Shown: in pieces, positions 29,804 to 39,266 of the stretch | Layout: every line of letters starts with the position of its first letter | How positions within the stretch are numbered: the stretch's first letter is position 1 | Assembly: GCF_900095025.1 (NCBI RefSeq) | Contig: NZ_FMBK01000004.1 | Span: 124,001-188,000, forward strand | Origin: Acinetobacter albensis | GTDB taxonomy: Bacteria > Pseudomonadota > Gammaproteobacteria > Pseudomonadales > Moraxellaceae | DNA: 64,000 nt | Reading direction: 5' to 3' | The notes under the pieces: model-generated | Database searches by the model: none | Told to the model about the DNA's origin: nothing | The model's input: only the letters and a program-made list of their open reading frames with translations | Translations under genes and position numbers: made by a program

Positions 29804-30607
29804 TCATTTCTTTTTGAATAAATAGATTTGAAATTGCCCTTTTAACGCAAACTTTTGATTTTGCTCTAGAGCCTGACGGCGTTCTGGTTTCGCCTTGTAA
29901 GCATACGGCGTCATTGCAATCAAGTTCTTTAAGTCAGCCTGTTGTAAAACAAAAGGCGCATCAATCACATATTCTTCAAGCAATTCAAATTCATTTTGCA
30001 GTTGTTCCACAAACTTATGTGACTCATGTGGATTAACTTCTTCAAAAAGTACTTCACGCATTGCATATAAATGCTCAATTGCAGGTGTCACCACCATTAA
30101 ATAAGCATTCGGTTTGAGTACACGCAATATTTCTTGTTTTGGAATTGGACTAAATAAGCTGGTACATAAATCAATCGATGCATCAAGTACAGGCAAAGTA
30201 GCACCTGTACCGACGACCCAAGTGATATGCTTGTTCAGTTTAGCTGCAATCTGTACCGCATTTTTGGCAATATCGACACCTACGCATTGTTTCACTTCAG
30301 CCTGCATAGCATGAGTATAGTAACCTTCACCACAACCAATATCGAGCAGATGGTCTACACCAAGCTCACGAATTTTCTCAACCACAGCCTGTTGCAGCGG
30401 TGCATAAAAACCAGCACTTAAAAAAGCGCGGCGTGCTTGTACTGATTCCGGTGTATCTCCAGGGTTTTTGCTGTGTTTATGCTGAACAACGTGTAAATTT
30501 ACATAACCCTGTTTTGCCACATCATAACTATGCTGATTTGCACACCGCCATGTTTGATCAGTTAAGAGTAATTCCTCACGACACACCGGACATATGAGCA
30601 GATTCAT
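29804..30607 (-). CDS. rlmA: 23S rRNA (guanine-N1)-methyltransferase RlmA type
   Basis: SAM-dependent methyltransferase expected to modify G745 (E. coli numbering) in helix 35 of 23S rRNA. It has 267 residues from ATG 30607. An N-terminal zinc ribbon is visible as LICPVCREEL...WRCANQHSYD (C, C, C, H ligands), then QGYVNLH, the linker with GDTPESVQARRAFLSAGFY, and the SAM motif LLDIGCGEGYYT near residue 90. Two adjacent ATGs (30610 and 30607) follow GGGAG; the second has the better 6-base gap. The gene begins directly behind the mraY terminator, with almost no room for its own promoter. Confidence 0.92.
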   Translation of the reverse strand: MNLLICPVCREELLLTDQTWRCANQHSYDVAKQGYVNLHVVQHKHSKNPGDTPESVQARRAFLSAGFYAPLQQAVVEKIRELGVDHLLDIGCGEGYYTHAMQAEVKQCVGVDIAKNAVQIAAKLNKHITWVVGTGATLPVLDASIDLCTSLFSPIPKQEILRVLKPNAYLMVVTPAIEHLYAMREVLFEEVNPHESHKFVEQLQNEFELLEEYVIDAPFVLQQADLKNLIAMTPYAYKAKPERRQALEQNQKFALKGQFQIYLFKKK

Positions 30608-30624
30608 CATTTTCTCCCAGACAT

Positions 30625-30664
30625 AAAAAAACTGACATTTGATCAAACAAATGTCAGTTTTTTT
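30625..30664 (-). terminator. Terminator after mraY, in the rlmA leader
   Basis: A perfect 11-bp stem ACTGACATTTG (30631-30641) with CAAATGTCAGT (30648-30658) is flanked by A and T runs. It starts 12 bp after the mraY stop and ends about 10 bp before the rlmA ribosome-binding site. Confidence 0.9.
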
Positions 30665-30676
30665 AAAAATATTTGC

Positions 30677-31795
30677 TTAACGCAATTTTAAGGTCAATAA
30701 GCCTAAAACTACCAGCATAATTGTAATAATCCAGAAACGAATGACCACTTGAGTCTCACGCCAACCCTTTTTCTCATAATGATGATGCAAAGGCGCCATC
30801 AAGAAGACTCGTTTATTGCGCATCCGTAATGAACCAATTTGCAAAAATACCGAAATAGCTTCGACCACAAATACTCCGCCCATAATTGCAAAAACAATTT
30901 CTTGACGAACCATTACTGCAATGGTCCCCAACATCGCACCTAAAGATAATGCGCCAACATCGCCCATAAAGACTTGTGCTGGATGGGCGTTGTACCAAAG
31001 GAATGCTAAGCCTGCCCCAATCATAGCTGCACAAATCACCACCAACTCAGAGGCATATTTAACATAGGGCATATGCAAATAATCAGCAAAACGAACATCA
31101 CCTGCAAGATAAGCAAATACACCTAACCCTGCTGCAACCAAGACAACAGGCATAATGGCTAAACCATCTAAACCATCGGTTAAGTTGACTGCATTCGATG
31201 CACCATTAATCACCAAATAGGTAAAAATGATAAAACCAATGCCGAGCGGAATCGCGGAAAGTGGAATGCTCAAATTCTTAAAGAATGGAATTAATAAATC
31301 CAGCATATTCGCGGTATGGATAGGATTCGTTTGTTGTGTCGCAATCACATACAGTGCAATACCCGCACCTAGCGATGCAACCGAAGTCCAAAAGAATTTC
31401 TTCTTGGCCGGTAAACCCGCATTGTCTTTATAGCGGACTTTAATCCAGTCATCCGCCCAGCCCACCGCACCAAAAATCACCATCACTGCTAGCACAATCC
31501 AAACATAGGGATTGGATAGATCTGCCCAGAGCAAGGTTGAAATTCCAATCGAGAGTAGAATTAAAATCCCGCCCATGGTCGGTGTGCCCATTTTTTTTGC
31601 ATGATTTTCAGGTGCAAATGAACTGACCGCTTGACCATATTTGAGTGCCTGCAACTTACGGATCATGACTGGGCCCAACACCAAGCCAATCGTCAAAGCT
31701 GTTAAAACACTCAGCAAAGCACGTAATGTTAAATAACGAACCACTTGGAACGAGCTGTTATAGCCTGCCAGTTGTTCAAATAACCATAACAGCAT
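30677..31795 (-). CDS. mraY: Phospho-MurNAc-pentapeptide transferase MraY
   Basis: Polytopic inner-membrane enzyme of 372 residues that makes lipid I from UDP-MurNAc-pentapeptide and undecaprenyl phosphate. Signature segments: [27 protein letters not shown] (catalytic aspartates), [23 protein letters not shown], and the C-terminal HHHYEKKGW. About ten hydrophobic segments match the family. The ATG overlaps the murF stop as TAATG. It is the last gene of the block; the murD-ftsW-murG-murC genes that usually follow are not here. Confidence 0.97.
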   Translation of the reverse strand: MLLWLFEQLAGYNSSFQVVRYLTLRALLSVLTALTIGLVLGPVMIRKLQALKYGQAVSSFAPENHAKKMGTPTMGGILILLSIGISTLLWADLSNPYVWIVLAVMVIFGAVGWADDWIKVRYKDNAGLPAKKKFFWTSVASLGAGIALYVIATQQTNPIHTANMLDLLIPFFKNLSIPLSAIPLGIGFIIFTYLVINGASNAVNLTDGLDGLAIMPVVLVAAGLGVFAYLAGDVRFADYLHMPYVKYASELVVICAAMIGAGLAFLWYNAHPAQVFMGDVGALSLGAMLGTIAVMVRQEIVFAIMGGVFVVEAISVFLQIGSLRMRNKRVFLMAPLHHHYEKKGWRETQVVIRFWIITIMLVVLGLLTLKLR

Positions 31796-33201
31796 TAAAT
31801 TTTCTCCATCAAATCAGCCATCAATGTTTCCATGTGGGTATAACGAGAACCTTTAAACAGGAAACTCATGGATTGAGGTTGATGTGTTTCAATTAAACTC
31901 AGTAAAAATGGCAGCGCTTGTGCTTGTGTCAAAAAAGCCTGCATTTTTTTACCATATTGGGTACTACGTGCCCCTTCTTGTGTCGCTGGTGCAAATTCAC
32001 CTACCGCGACAACAAAATTAACCTCTGTCGCAACCAAATCTCGACCCAACATATAATGTTGCTGCGCCGCACTTGCACCCAACTCTCCGATGTCCCCGAT
32101 GACCATCACTTTTATCCCTTCTTGCTGAGCAAGTACTTCTGCTGCTGCTCGCATTGAAGTTGGGTTGGCATTATAAGTATCATCAATGAATAGGTATTTA
32201 TCCTGTTGAATAAAATTCAAACGGCCTTTTGCACCTTGAGCTTGCTCCAAACCAGTGACGATGTCATCCAGAGCAACACCAATCGCGAGTGCAAAAGCAG
32301 TGGTAGCCAAAGCATTTTGGATATTATGATCACCTGCAAAAGGCAAATTTAGCAGACGCAGGCCTACTGGTGTATTTAAATTAAAGCTTGAGGATTGCGG
32401 ATGCAATTCAATTTCTGTGGCGAAAATATCTCCATTTACTCCAAAACTTAAAACTCGTTCAGTCTGTACCGCTTTTACAATAACTTCTGCAAAATCATCA
32501 GCTGCAGGAACAATCGAAATACCCTTTTTTGCAATATGAGCATAAATTTCAGATTTGGCTCGGCAAATCCCATCGCGTCCACCAAATTCACCCAAATGTG
32601 CTGTGCCAATATTAATAATGCCTGCCACATGCGGTTGAACTAAATTCGAGGTGTAATCAATTTCACCCTGATGACTGGCACCCAATTCCATGACGGCATA
32701 TTGATGTTCAGCACGCAGCTCTAGCAACATCATCGGTACGCCTAAATCATTATTTAAGTTGCCACGCGTAATCAAGGTCGGTGCAAGACGAGATAAAATG
32801 CTGCCCAGCATTTCTTTGGTAGTGGTTTTACCACTACTGCCTGTAAGCGCGATCACTTTTAATTGTGAATTTTGAGCACGGCGATAAGCCCCCAAATGCC
32901 CCAAAGCCAAGCGTGTATCCGCAACGACCAACTGATAAATATCAGCATCCACAGGATGACTCACAATCGCAATTTCACAACCCTGTATTGCCACTTGTGC
33001 CACAAAATCATGCGCATCAAAACGTTCGCCTTGCAGCGCTAAAAAAGCATCGCCTTGTTCGGCATGACGCGAATCAGTCAAAATTCGTTTAATTTCACCT
33101 AAAGGTATTTTATTGTTATGCCAATAGCCTTGAGTCGCTTGTTGTAATTGCTCTAGGGTCCATGGCATTAAAGGCGCTGTACTGGTGGTGGAAGTATGCA
33201 T
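31795..33201 (-). CDS. murF: UDP-N-acetylmuramoyl-tripeptide--D-alanyl-D-alanine ligase
   Basis: Cytoplasmic ATP-dependent ligase of 468 residues that adds D-Ala-D-Ala to complete the stem peptide. The N-terminal domain holds [19 protein letters not shown]. The central ATP motif is [15 protein letters not shown] near residue 120, and the domain also shows [15 protein letters not shown] and [11 protein letters not shown]. The C-terminal domain carries [14 protein letters not shown]. The ribosome-binding site GGAAA precedes ATG 33201. The gene starts 12 bp after murE and its stop overlaps the mraY start. Confidence 0.97.
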   Translation of the reverse strand: MHTSTTSTAPLMPWTLEQLQQATQGYWHNNKIPLGEIKRILTDSRHAEQGDAFLALQGERFDAHDFVAQVAIQGCEIAIVSHPVDADIYQLVVADTRLALGHLGAYRRAQNSQLKVIALTGSSGKTTTKEMLGSILSRLAPTLITRGNLNNDLGVPMMLLELRAEHQYAVMELGASHQGEIDYTSNLVQPHVAGIINIGTAHLGEFGGRDGICRAKSEIYAHIAKKGISIVPAADDFAEVIVKAVQTERVLSFGVNGDIFATEIELHPQSSSFNLNTPVGLRLLNLPFAGDHNIQNALATTAFALAIGVALDDIVTGLEQAQGAKGRLNFIQQDKYLFIDDTYNANPTSMRAAAEVLAQQEGIKVMVIGDIGELGASAAQQHYMLGRDLVATEVNFVVAVGEFAPATQEGARSTQYGKKMQAFLTQAQALPFLLSLIETHQPQSMSFLFKGSRYTHMETLMADLMEKI

Positions 33202-33213
33202 AATGATTTCCTA

Positions 33214-34707
33214 TTAAGCCTGATACGCTGAATTTGTGTTGTGATGCTGCGCATCTATAGCGGATTGGACTTCAATCACATCATCAAACCAATGTCGCAC
33301 TCCTTCAATTTCTTGATAGTTCTCATGTCCTTTGCCCGCAATCACCACAATATCGCCAGCTTGAGCATTTTGAACAGCAAATTTAATCGCTTCTCGACGA
33401 TCATGAATTTCATGCACACGCTGACTGGAAACATCTAATCCCGCTTTCATGTCAGCAAAAATCTGTTCTGGATTTTCAGAGCGTGGATTATCGGAGGTGA
33501 TTAGGGCAATATCTGCATGCTCTAATGCTGCTTGTGTCATGAGTGGGCGCTTGCCACGATCACGATCACCACCGCAGCCAAAAACGGCCCATAAATTTTT
33601 GGCGACATGACGTTTTAAGGTCTGTAACACTTGAATTAAGGCATCAGGTGTATGTGCATAATCGACCACAAACAAACGCTCGCCATCAGGAATAACCTGC
33701 ATACGTCCAGGTGCACCTTTTAATTGTGGCACCGTTGCAATTAAATCCACTAGTCCAAAGCCCGCTTGCTCTGCACTGACTAAACTTGCAACTAAGTTTT
33801 CAATATTAAAATGCCCCAATAATGGGCTATGCACCTCAAACTCACTGTGTGCGGCGGTTAATTTAAACTGCGCCCCACTTAAACCATATTTAATGTTAGA
33901 CACTTGATAATCTGCGGATTGTGTCGTGGAATAAGTGAGTATTTTAAGTTGGGCAGGATTATTTTGAGCAGTGTTTATCATCAACGATGCATATTCGTCA
34001 TCTAGATTAATGATCGCCACTTTTAAACTTGGAAATTTAAACAAATCTGACTTCGCTTCTGCATAAGCGTCTAGCGTGCCATGATAATCCAAATGATCGC
34101 GACTTAAATTGCTATAGGCTGCAATTTCAATATCACAGCCTTTTAAACGACCTTGCTCCAAACCATGAGAACTGGCTTCAAGCGCCACAAATTGCGCCCC
34201 TTGTTGGCCATATTCATGTAAAGCCGTTTGTAAATGTAAAGCATCTAACGTCGTATGCGATGAAGTTTCTAAATTCGGTAAAATACCGTTACCTGTAGTG
34301 CCCATGACCGCACATTTTTGCTGTTGCAAAGTCAGTAACTCGGCCACCAGACGCGAAATCGTGGTTTTTCCATTGGTGCCTGTGACTGCCAGTATCCGTG
34401 CTGCCTGAACAGGTGCGGTTTCCTGTAAATATTGTTTTTGCCACTGCCCCATTAAATGACGAAGATTCGGTACAACCACACTGTGATCAAGACCTAAATC
34501 AACCTCACTGACCACCGCTAAAGCACCTTTGGTCAAAGCTGACAGTGCAAACTGCATCGTTTTTTCAGGTTGTGAAAAACTATTCAGGGCAATATAAATT
34601 TGCCCTGCTTTAACTTTACGGCTGTCCAAACAAAAGCCACTGAATGGCAAAGTCATCCATTTCGCCACTTGCTCAACTGGGTAAAAATCTTGAAATGTCA
34701 TGGACAT
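33214..34707 (-). CDS. murE: UDP-N-acetylmuramoyl-L-alanyl-D-glutamate--2,6-diaminopimelate ligase
   Basis: Cytoplasmic Mur ligase of 497 residues that adds the third residue of the stem peptide. The ATP motif is AVTGTNGKTTISRLVAEL near residue 115. TSDNPRSENP contains the DNPR motif that marks meso-diaminopimelate rather than lysine specificity, as expected for a Gram-negative. The N-terminal segment is FCLDSRKVKAGQIYIALN. The ATG at 34707 follows AGGTGA; a second ATG two codons later is possible. The gene begins 10 bp after ftsI. Confidence 0.97.
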   Translation of the reverse strand: MSMTFQDFYPVEQVAKWMTLPFSGFCLDSRKVKAGQIYIALNSFSQPEKTMQFALSALTKGALAVVSEVDLGLDHSVVVPNLRHLMGQWQKQYLQETAPVQAARILAVTGTNGKTTISRLVAELLTLQQQKCAVMGTTGNGILPNLETSSHTTLDALHLQTALHEYGQQGAQFVALEASSHGLEQGRLKGCDIEIAAYSNLSRDHLDYHGTLDAYAEAKSDLFKFPSLKVAIINLDDEYASLMINTAQNNPAQLKILTYSTTQSADYQVSNIKYGLSGAQFKLTAAHSEFEVHSPLLGHFNIENLVASLVSAEQAGFGLVDLIATVPQLKGAPGRMQVIPDGERLFVVDYAHTPDALIQVLQTLKRHVAKNLWAVFGCGGDRDRGKRPLMTQAALEHADIALITSDNPRSENPEQIFADMKAGLDVSSQRVHEIHDRREAIKFAVQNAQAGDIVVIAGKGHENYQEIEGVRHWFDDVIEVQSAIDAQHHNTNSAYQA

Positions 34708-34717
34708 TCATCACCTA

Positions 34718-36541
34718 TTACTGAATTTTGGGAGCATCTAAGGGTTTATCTAAAGGAACATTCATTAAACGTAATGATTCTTGCATCACACGGGCAAATA
34801 CAGGTGCAGACACTGTGCCGCCGTAGTAGGAGCCTTTTGGATTTTCAACCACCACCACCATAGCCAGTTGTGGGTCACTTACAGGTGCAACCCCTGCAAA
34901 GAGTGCGCGGTAATCACTTTGTGAATAGCCTTTACGATCTGCACGTAGTTTATGCGCTGTTCCTGTTTTTCCTGCAACCCGATAACCTGGAATCGTGGCA
35001 CGTGTTGCCGTTCCGCCAGGTAAAGTGGCAGTTTCCATCATTAAGAGTACCTGATCAGCAATTTTAGCATCAATCAGTTGTTCACCTTTGGGTGGCTGTT
35101 CTAATTTGTATAGACTTAAAGGCATTTTTAAGCCTTTATTCGCCAACATCGCATAGGCATCTGCCATCTGCAATACCGTCGCATTTAAACCATAACCATA
35201 GGCCATGGTAGCGACTTCTGAAACATTCCATTTACTTGGTGGCAAAATTAAACCACCACTTTCACCTGGGAATTTGACTGCTGAACGCTGCCCAAAGCCG
35301 ACCCGTTTATAGAATGTTGGTAGTGTGGCATAAGGCAAAGACAAAGCCAGTTTCGCAACCCCAACGTTAGAAGACTTCTGGATAATACCGCCTAAGGTCA
35401 ATGCACCATAATTATGGGTATCTCGAATGGTATGATTACCCACCCGCATACTTCCTGGTGAAGTATTGACCACCGAGTTAGGCATATATTTGCCACTCTC
35501 CAATGCCATGGCAATGGTCAAAGGTTTCATGGTGGAACCAGGTTCAAATGAATCAACCGCACCACGGTTACGCATCGCATCTTTATTATTTAAACTTTTT
35601 TTGTCATTTGGGTTATAAGACGGCCAACTGGCCATTGCCAAAATTTCACCAGTCTTCACATCTACCGCAATCGCAGTTGCTGAACGTGCATTATTGGCCA
35701 CCCCTGCCGCTGTTAATTCGCGATACATGATGTACTGCAAACGAGAGTCGATACTTAACGTAATATTTTCTCCGGCTTCAACCTCTTTAATCACTTCAGG
35801 GTCTTTAAAACGATTGCCTTTTTTATCTCGAACAATCTGTTGTTCACCATCATTGCCTGCCAATGCCGAATTCATTTGCATTTCCAAGCCTTCAATGCCG
35901 ATTCCTTCACTATTGGTCAAACCAATAATTTGTGCATTCGGTTGAGGCTGTGGATAATAACGCTTATAGTTTTTTTCGGTATAAACCCCCTGAAATTCAC
36001 GCTTTGCAATGAGGTCCGCTTGCTGAGGTGGTATTTCTTTTTGCAACACTAAATAGCGTGAGCGCGGACGGTCGTTCATTTTCTTTTTCAGATCGGCACG
36101 GTCTATGCCAACGGCATCGGCGAGTTCATCTAAATTTAAATTTTTATCGGGTAATTGACGTTTAAGCTTACGGTTATTGGGATCTTTCACCAGTTCTGCG
36201 CTGATTTCCTCAAACTGTTTTTTCGCATCAAAATAGTCCCGTGGATCAATCACAACTTTCATCACGGGTGTACTAATGGCTAAAGGCACACCATGACGGT
36301 CATAAATGACGCCACGCATCGCTTTAACTTTTTCAGTTCTTAGAATATTGGCATTGGCTTTGTTTTGTAAAAAATCTTTATTAATAATTTGGACGTAAAA
36401 TGCCCGTCCCACTAAAGCCAGAAAGCACAGTAAAACCACACTCCACATCAGATAAAAACGCCACCGATCTAGGGTCAGTGTATTTTTGTTGCTAGTAGAC
36501 GGCTGCTTTTTTCGCAGCTGTTTATTTCTGTTGTCCAACAT
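34718..36541 (-). CDS. ftsI: Penicillin-binding protein 3 (septal transpeptidase FtsI)
   Basis: Class B PBP that cross-links septal peptidoglycan with FtsW. It has 607 residues with an N-terminal membrane anchor at about 29-49. The pedestal domain shows RGVIYDRHGVPLAIS. The transpeptidase motifs are S336-TMK339 in SFEPGSTMKP, S390-S-N392, and KTGT (525-528). S336 is also the acylated serine reported for A. baumannii PBP3. It is a beta-lactam target, and its residues near KTGT are those usually inspected for resistance. Gene order is rsmH-ftsL-ftsI-murE, with 13 bp from ftsL and 10 bp to murE. Confidence 0.97.
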   Translation of the reverse strand: MLDNRNKQLRKKQPSTSNKNTLTLDRWRFYLMWSVVLLCFLALVGRAFYVQIINKDFLQNKANANILRTEKVKAMRGVIYDRHGVPLAISTPVMKVVIDPRDYFDAKKQFEEISAELVKDPNNRKLKRQLPDKNLNLDELADAVGIDRADLKKKMNDRPRSRYLVLQKEIPPQQADLIAKREFQGVYTEKNYKRYYPQPQPNAQIIGLTNSEGIGIEGLEMQMNSALAGNDGEQQIVRDKKGNRFKDPEVIKEVEAGENITLSIDSRLQYIMYRELTAAGVANNARSATAIAVDVKTGEILAMASWPSYNPNDKKSLNNKDAMRNRGAVDSFEPGSTMKPLTIAMALESGKYMPNSVVNTSPGSMRVGNHTIRDTHNYGALTLGGIIQKSSNVGVAKLALSLPYATLPTFYKRVGFGQRSAVKFPGESGGLILPPSKWNVSEVATMAYGYGLNATVLQMADAYAMLANKGLKMPLSLYKLEQPPKGEQLIDAKIADQVLLMMETATLPGGTATRATIPGYRVAGKTGTAHKLRADRKGYSQSDYRALFAGVAPVSDPQLAMVVVVENPKGSYYGGTVSAPVFARVMQESLRLMNVPLDKPLDAPKIQ

Positions 36542-36554
36542 ATGACCGCTAGCC

Positions 36555-36887
36555 TTATTTTTTATCTTCTGAAGTTATTGGTAAAGAAATGACCACCGTT
36601 TGCCCTGCAGGCGGCGAATACATCCGCAATTGGGTCACAGCACGTGTTCCAATTTGCGCTGTTGCACCAAAGGTTTGTTGCTCGATGAGCAAACGCCCCC
36701 ACTCTGCATTTAAGTCATCTTTTTCTCGGGTAAAAGAACTCAGTTCACGGTAATCATGACGGTATTCAAAGACTTGAAAAACCACCATAATGGCGCTCAC
36801 AAAGACCAATATCAATAAAACGATATAAGTGATGATTTTTTTCATCGCTTTTTTTTCTGTTTTCTTTGCAACAACTTCAGTTTTCAT
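36555..36887 (-). CDS. ftsL: Cell division protein FtsL
   Basis: Bitopic division protein of 110 residues that forms the FtsQLB complex and activates FtsWI. A short lysine-rich cytoplasmic tail precedes one membrane helix at about 16-36 (IITYIVLLILVFVSAIMVVF). A periplasmic coiled-coil follows (HDYRELSSFTREKDDLNAEWG), then a QLRMYSPPAGQTVVI C-terminus. The start is ATG 36887, which overlaps the rsmH stop as TAATG. The reading frame is open 14 codons further up, but that segment lies inside rsmH. Confidence 0.93.
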   Translation of the reverse strand: MKTEVVAKKTEKKAMKKIITYIVLLILVFVSAIMVVFQVFEYRHDYRELSSFTREKDDLNAEWGRLLIEQQTFGATAQIGTRAVTQLRMYSPPAGQTVVISLPITSEDKK

Positions 36888-37810
36888 TATTCGCCTTTTA
36901 AAGCTAAGCGTTCTGCAACTCTGAGCCATGCACTACGTGAACGAAAATTGGCTTTGATCTCTTCTTCACTGGCACGTACTCGGGAAATTTTCTTTAAACG
37001 ACGGGTATCTTCCCGTTCTTGTGGCATGCCCCAACTGGTATCTTCCGCTAAAGTAGATTCTTTTTGAATAAATTGTTTAATTAAACGATCTTCTAACGAA
37101 TGGAAACTAATGACCGCTAAACGACCGTCTGTTTTGAGTACATCTATTGCTTGCGGCAAGAAAGCTTCAATATCTTCTAATTCTTTATTAATGGCAATAC
37201 GAATTCCTTGAAAAGTTCGTGTCGCTGCATGTTTATTTTTTTCCCATTTCGGATGGGCAACTTTCACAATTTCTGCTAATTGTGCAGTGGTTTCAATATA
37301 GCCCGCAGCTTTAATGGCTTTTGCGATGCGGCGACTATAACGTTCTTCACCATATTGAAAAATAGCATTGGCCAAAGCTTCTTCTTCAATTTGAACCAAC
37401 CATTCAGCTGCAGTCGGCCCTTGTGAATTATCCATCCGCATATCGAGTGGACCATTTCTCATAAAGCTAAAACCACGTTCAGCTTGATCCAATTGTGGAG
37501 AAGACACGCCTAAGTCTGCCATTACGCCATCAACCAAACCAATATCACGCGCTTCAAGTTCTTGTTTTAAATCGGCAAAGCTGGCATGAATAATTTTAAA
37601 GCGTGAATCTTCTTGTTCTAATATTGCTGCCGTTTCTAAAGCTTGAGGGTCTTTATCAAACCCATAAACCCGTGCATTTTCATCCAGTTTAGATAACAGT
37701 AAACGGGTATGCCCACCACGTCCAAACGTGCCATCTATATAAATTCCTGTATTGCGACCTGCCAACAAGGCATCAACAGTTTCGTGAAGTAATACAGAAA
37801 TGTGCGACAT
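36887..37810 (-). CDS. rsmH: 16S rRNA (cytosine(1402)-N(4))-methyltransferase RsmH
   Basis: SAM-dependent enzyme that methylates C1402 in the ribosomal P site. It has 307 residues, begins SHISVLLHETVDALL, and shows the SAM motif DGTFGRGGHTRLLLSKL near residue 27, ADLGVSSPQLDQAERGFSF, and the C-terminal VISFHSLEDRLIKQF with SRVRASEEE. First gene of the dcw block in this window. mraZ, which normally precedes it, is absent: only about 130 bp lie before the next terminator. Confidence 0.97.
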   Translation of the reverse strand: MSHISVLLHETVDALLAGRNTGIYIDGTFGRGGHTRLLLSKLDENARVYGFDKDPQALETAAILEQEDSRFKIIHASFADLKQELEARDIGLVDGVMADLGVSSPQLDQAERGFSFMRNGPLDMRMDNSQGPTAAEWLVQIEEEALANAIFQYGEERYSRRIAKAIKAAGYIETTAQLAEIVKVAHPKWEKNKHAATRTFQGIRIAINKELEDIEAFLPQAIDVLKTDGRLAVISFHSLEDRLIKQFIQKESTLAEDTSWGMPQEREDTRRLKKISRVRASEEEIKANFRSRSAWLRVAERLALKGE

Positions 37811-37944
37811 AAGGGTTCAATCAAAACTATGGAAAATGTAACTGCACATTATTACCTTGTTTTAACAAAGCTCCAAACGACTTTTTGTTGGAAAATATTA
37901 CTTTCGATAGGGAAATACGTTTTAACTTTTTATAAAAGCATAAA

Positions 37945-37976
37945 AATGCCAGTCAATGTGTGCATTGACTGGCATT
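37945..37976 (-). terminator. Terminator after the first sulfate-binding protein gene
   Basis: A perfect 14-bp stem AATGCCAGTCAATG (37945-37958) with CATTGACTGGCATT (37963-37976), loop TGTG. On the reverse strand it is followed by T-rich sequence. It isolates the sulfate genes from the rsmH promoter region. Confidence 0.88.
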
Positions 37977-38012
37977 AACGGATTGAAAGCTTGTTAAAGT
38001 ATTGGACTCGCA

Positions 38013-39032
38013 TTATTTACGCGTATTATAAATCTGATCAAAAATCGCCCCATTCACAAAATGTGTTTTCTGTGCTTTAGCCCATCCACCAAATACCTCG
38101 TCAATGGTAAAGGTTTTAATTTTAGGGAATTGGGCAGAATACTGCGCCAACACTTGTGGATTACGTGGACGATAGAAATGTTTTGCTGCCATTTCTTGAC
38201 CTAAAGGTGAATATAAATAGTTGATATATCCTTTGGCTAACCATTTATTACCATTTTTCTCTACCGTTCTATCAACAATTGCGACTGAAGGTTCAGTTAA
38301 AATTGAAATAGATGGATAAATAATATCGAACTTGTTTTTACCCAAAGTTTTTTGTGTCACTAAAGCTTCATTTTCCCACGTCAGCAAAACATCACCGATA
38401 CCACGTTCCGCAAAGGTGGTCATTGAAGCACGTGCTGCTGAGTCCATGACTTTTACATTACGATACAGTTTACCGACGAAATCCTGCGCTTTAGCCTCAC
38501 TTCCATTCGGCTGTTTTAACGCATATCCCCATGCAGATAAATATACCCAACGTGGCAACCCCCCTGTTTTAGGATTTGGGGTAATAATTTGTACGCCTGG
38601 CTTGGTTAAATCAGACCAGTCTTTAATCTGTTTTGGATTACCCTTACGCACCATAAACACGATAGTCGATGTATATGGCGCTGAATTATTTGGAAATTCT
38701 TTTTGCCAACCAGACTGAATTTGCCCAGATTTTACAATTTCCTCAATATCATTGGCTAAAGCCAAAGTCACGACATCGCCTTTTAAACCATCGACCACAG
38801 AACGCGCTTGTTTACCCGACCCCCCATGCGACTGTTTAAACTTTACTGTATTTCCAGTACGTTGCTTCCAATATGCACCAAAAGATTGATTGAATTCATC
38901 ATAAAATTCACGGGTAGCATCATAGGACACATTTAAGAAATCACGGTCAGCCGCTTGGGTAGTGGTCGCAGTAAAAGCAACACTACCGGTCAGTAACACT
39001 GCACTGATTAAAGCTTTAAATTGAATTTTCAT
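38013..39032 (-). CDS. Sulfate/thiosulfate ABC transporter periplasmic binding protein, copy 1
   Basis: Periplasmic receptor of 339 residues for the CysTWA sulfate importer. The signal peptide ends near TQAADRD. The mature protein has the Sbp/CysP signatures [73 protein letters not shown] and [13 protein letters not shown]. Start ATG 39032; the GTG one codon upstream is less likely. It is highly similar to the next gene upstream (39267-40268). No permease or ATPase gene is beside the pair. Sbp and CysP cannot be separated from sequence here. Confidence 0.92.
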   Translation of the reverse strand: MKIQFKALISAVLLTGSVAFTATTTQAADRDFLNVSYDATREFYDEFNQSFGAYWKQRTGNTVKFKQSHGGSGKQARSVVDGLKGDVVTLALANDIEEIVKSGQIQSGWQKEFPNNSAPYTSTIVFMVRKGNPKQIKDWSDLTKPGVQIITPNPKTGGLPRWVYLSAWGYALKQPNGSEAKAQDFVGKLYRNVKVMDSAARASMTTFAERGIGDVLLTWENEALVTQKTLGKNKFDIIYPSISILTEPSVAIVDRTVEKNGNKWLAKGYINYLYSPLGQEMAAKHFYRPRNPQVLAQYSAQFPKIKTFTIDEVFGGWAKAQKTHFVNGAIFDQIYNTRK

Positions 39033-39210
39033 CACAAGGTCTACTTTTTATTTCATGTAGCTAACTATATGAAATAAAGTTAAAAATCGCAATTCATCCA
39101 TTTTTAATTGTTTAATTTCAAATTCATGTATCTTTTCTTTGTTTTATTTTGAAAAAATACGGTTGAAATACTTCAATAATTTCAATGAGGATCAGCATTT
39201 TTAGTCTAAT

Positions 39211-39238
39211 AAATGAATAGATGATCAGCTATTCATTT
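39211..39238 (-). terminator. Probable terminator between the two sulfate-binding protein genes
   Basis: A perfect 10-bp stem AAATGAATAG (39211-39220) with CTATTCATTT (39229-39238), 8-base loop. The T-run is weak, so some read-through into copy 1 is likely. Confidence 0.6.
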
Positions 39239-39266
39239 CTTCCTTTATTTATACTTCATCAATGTA

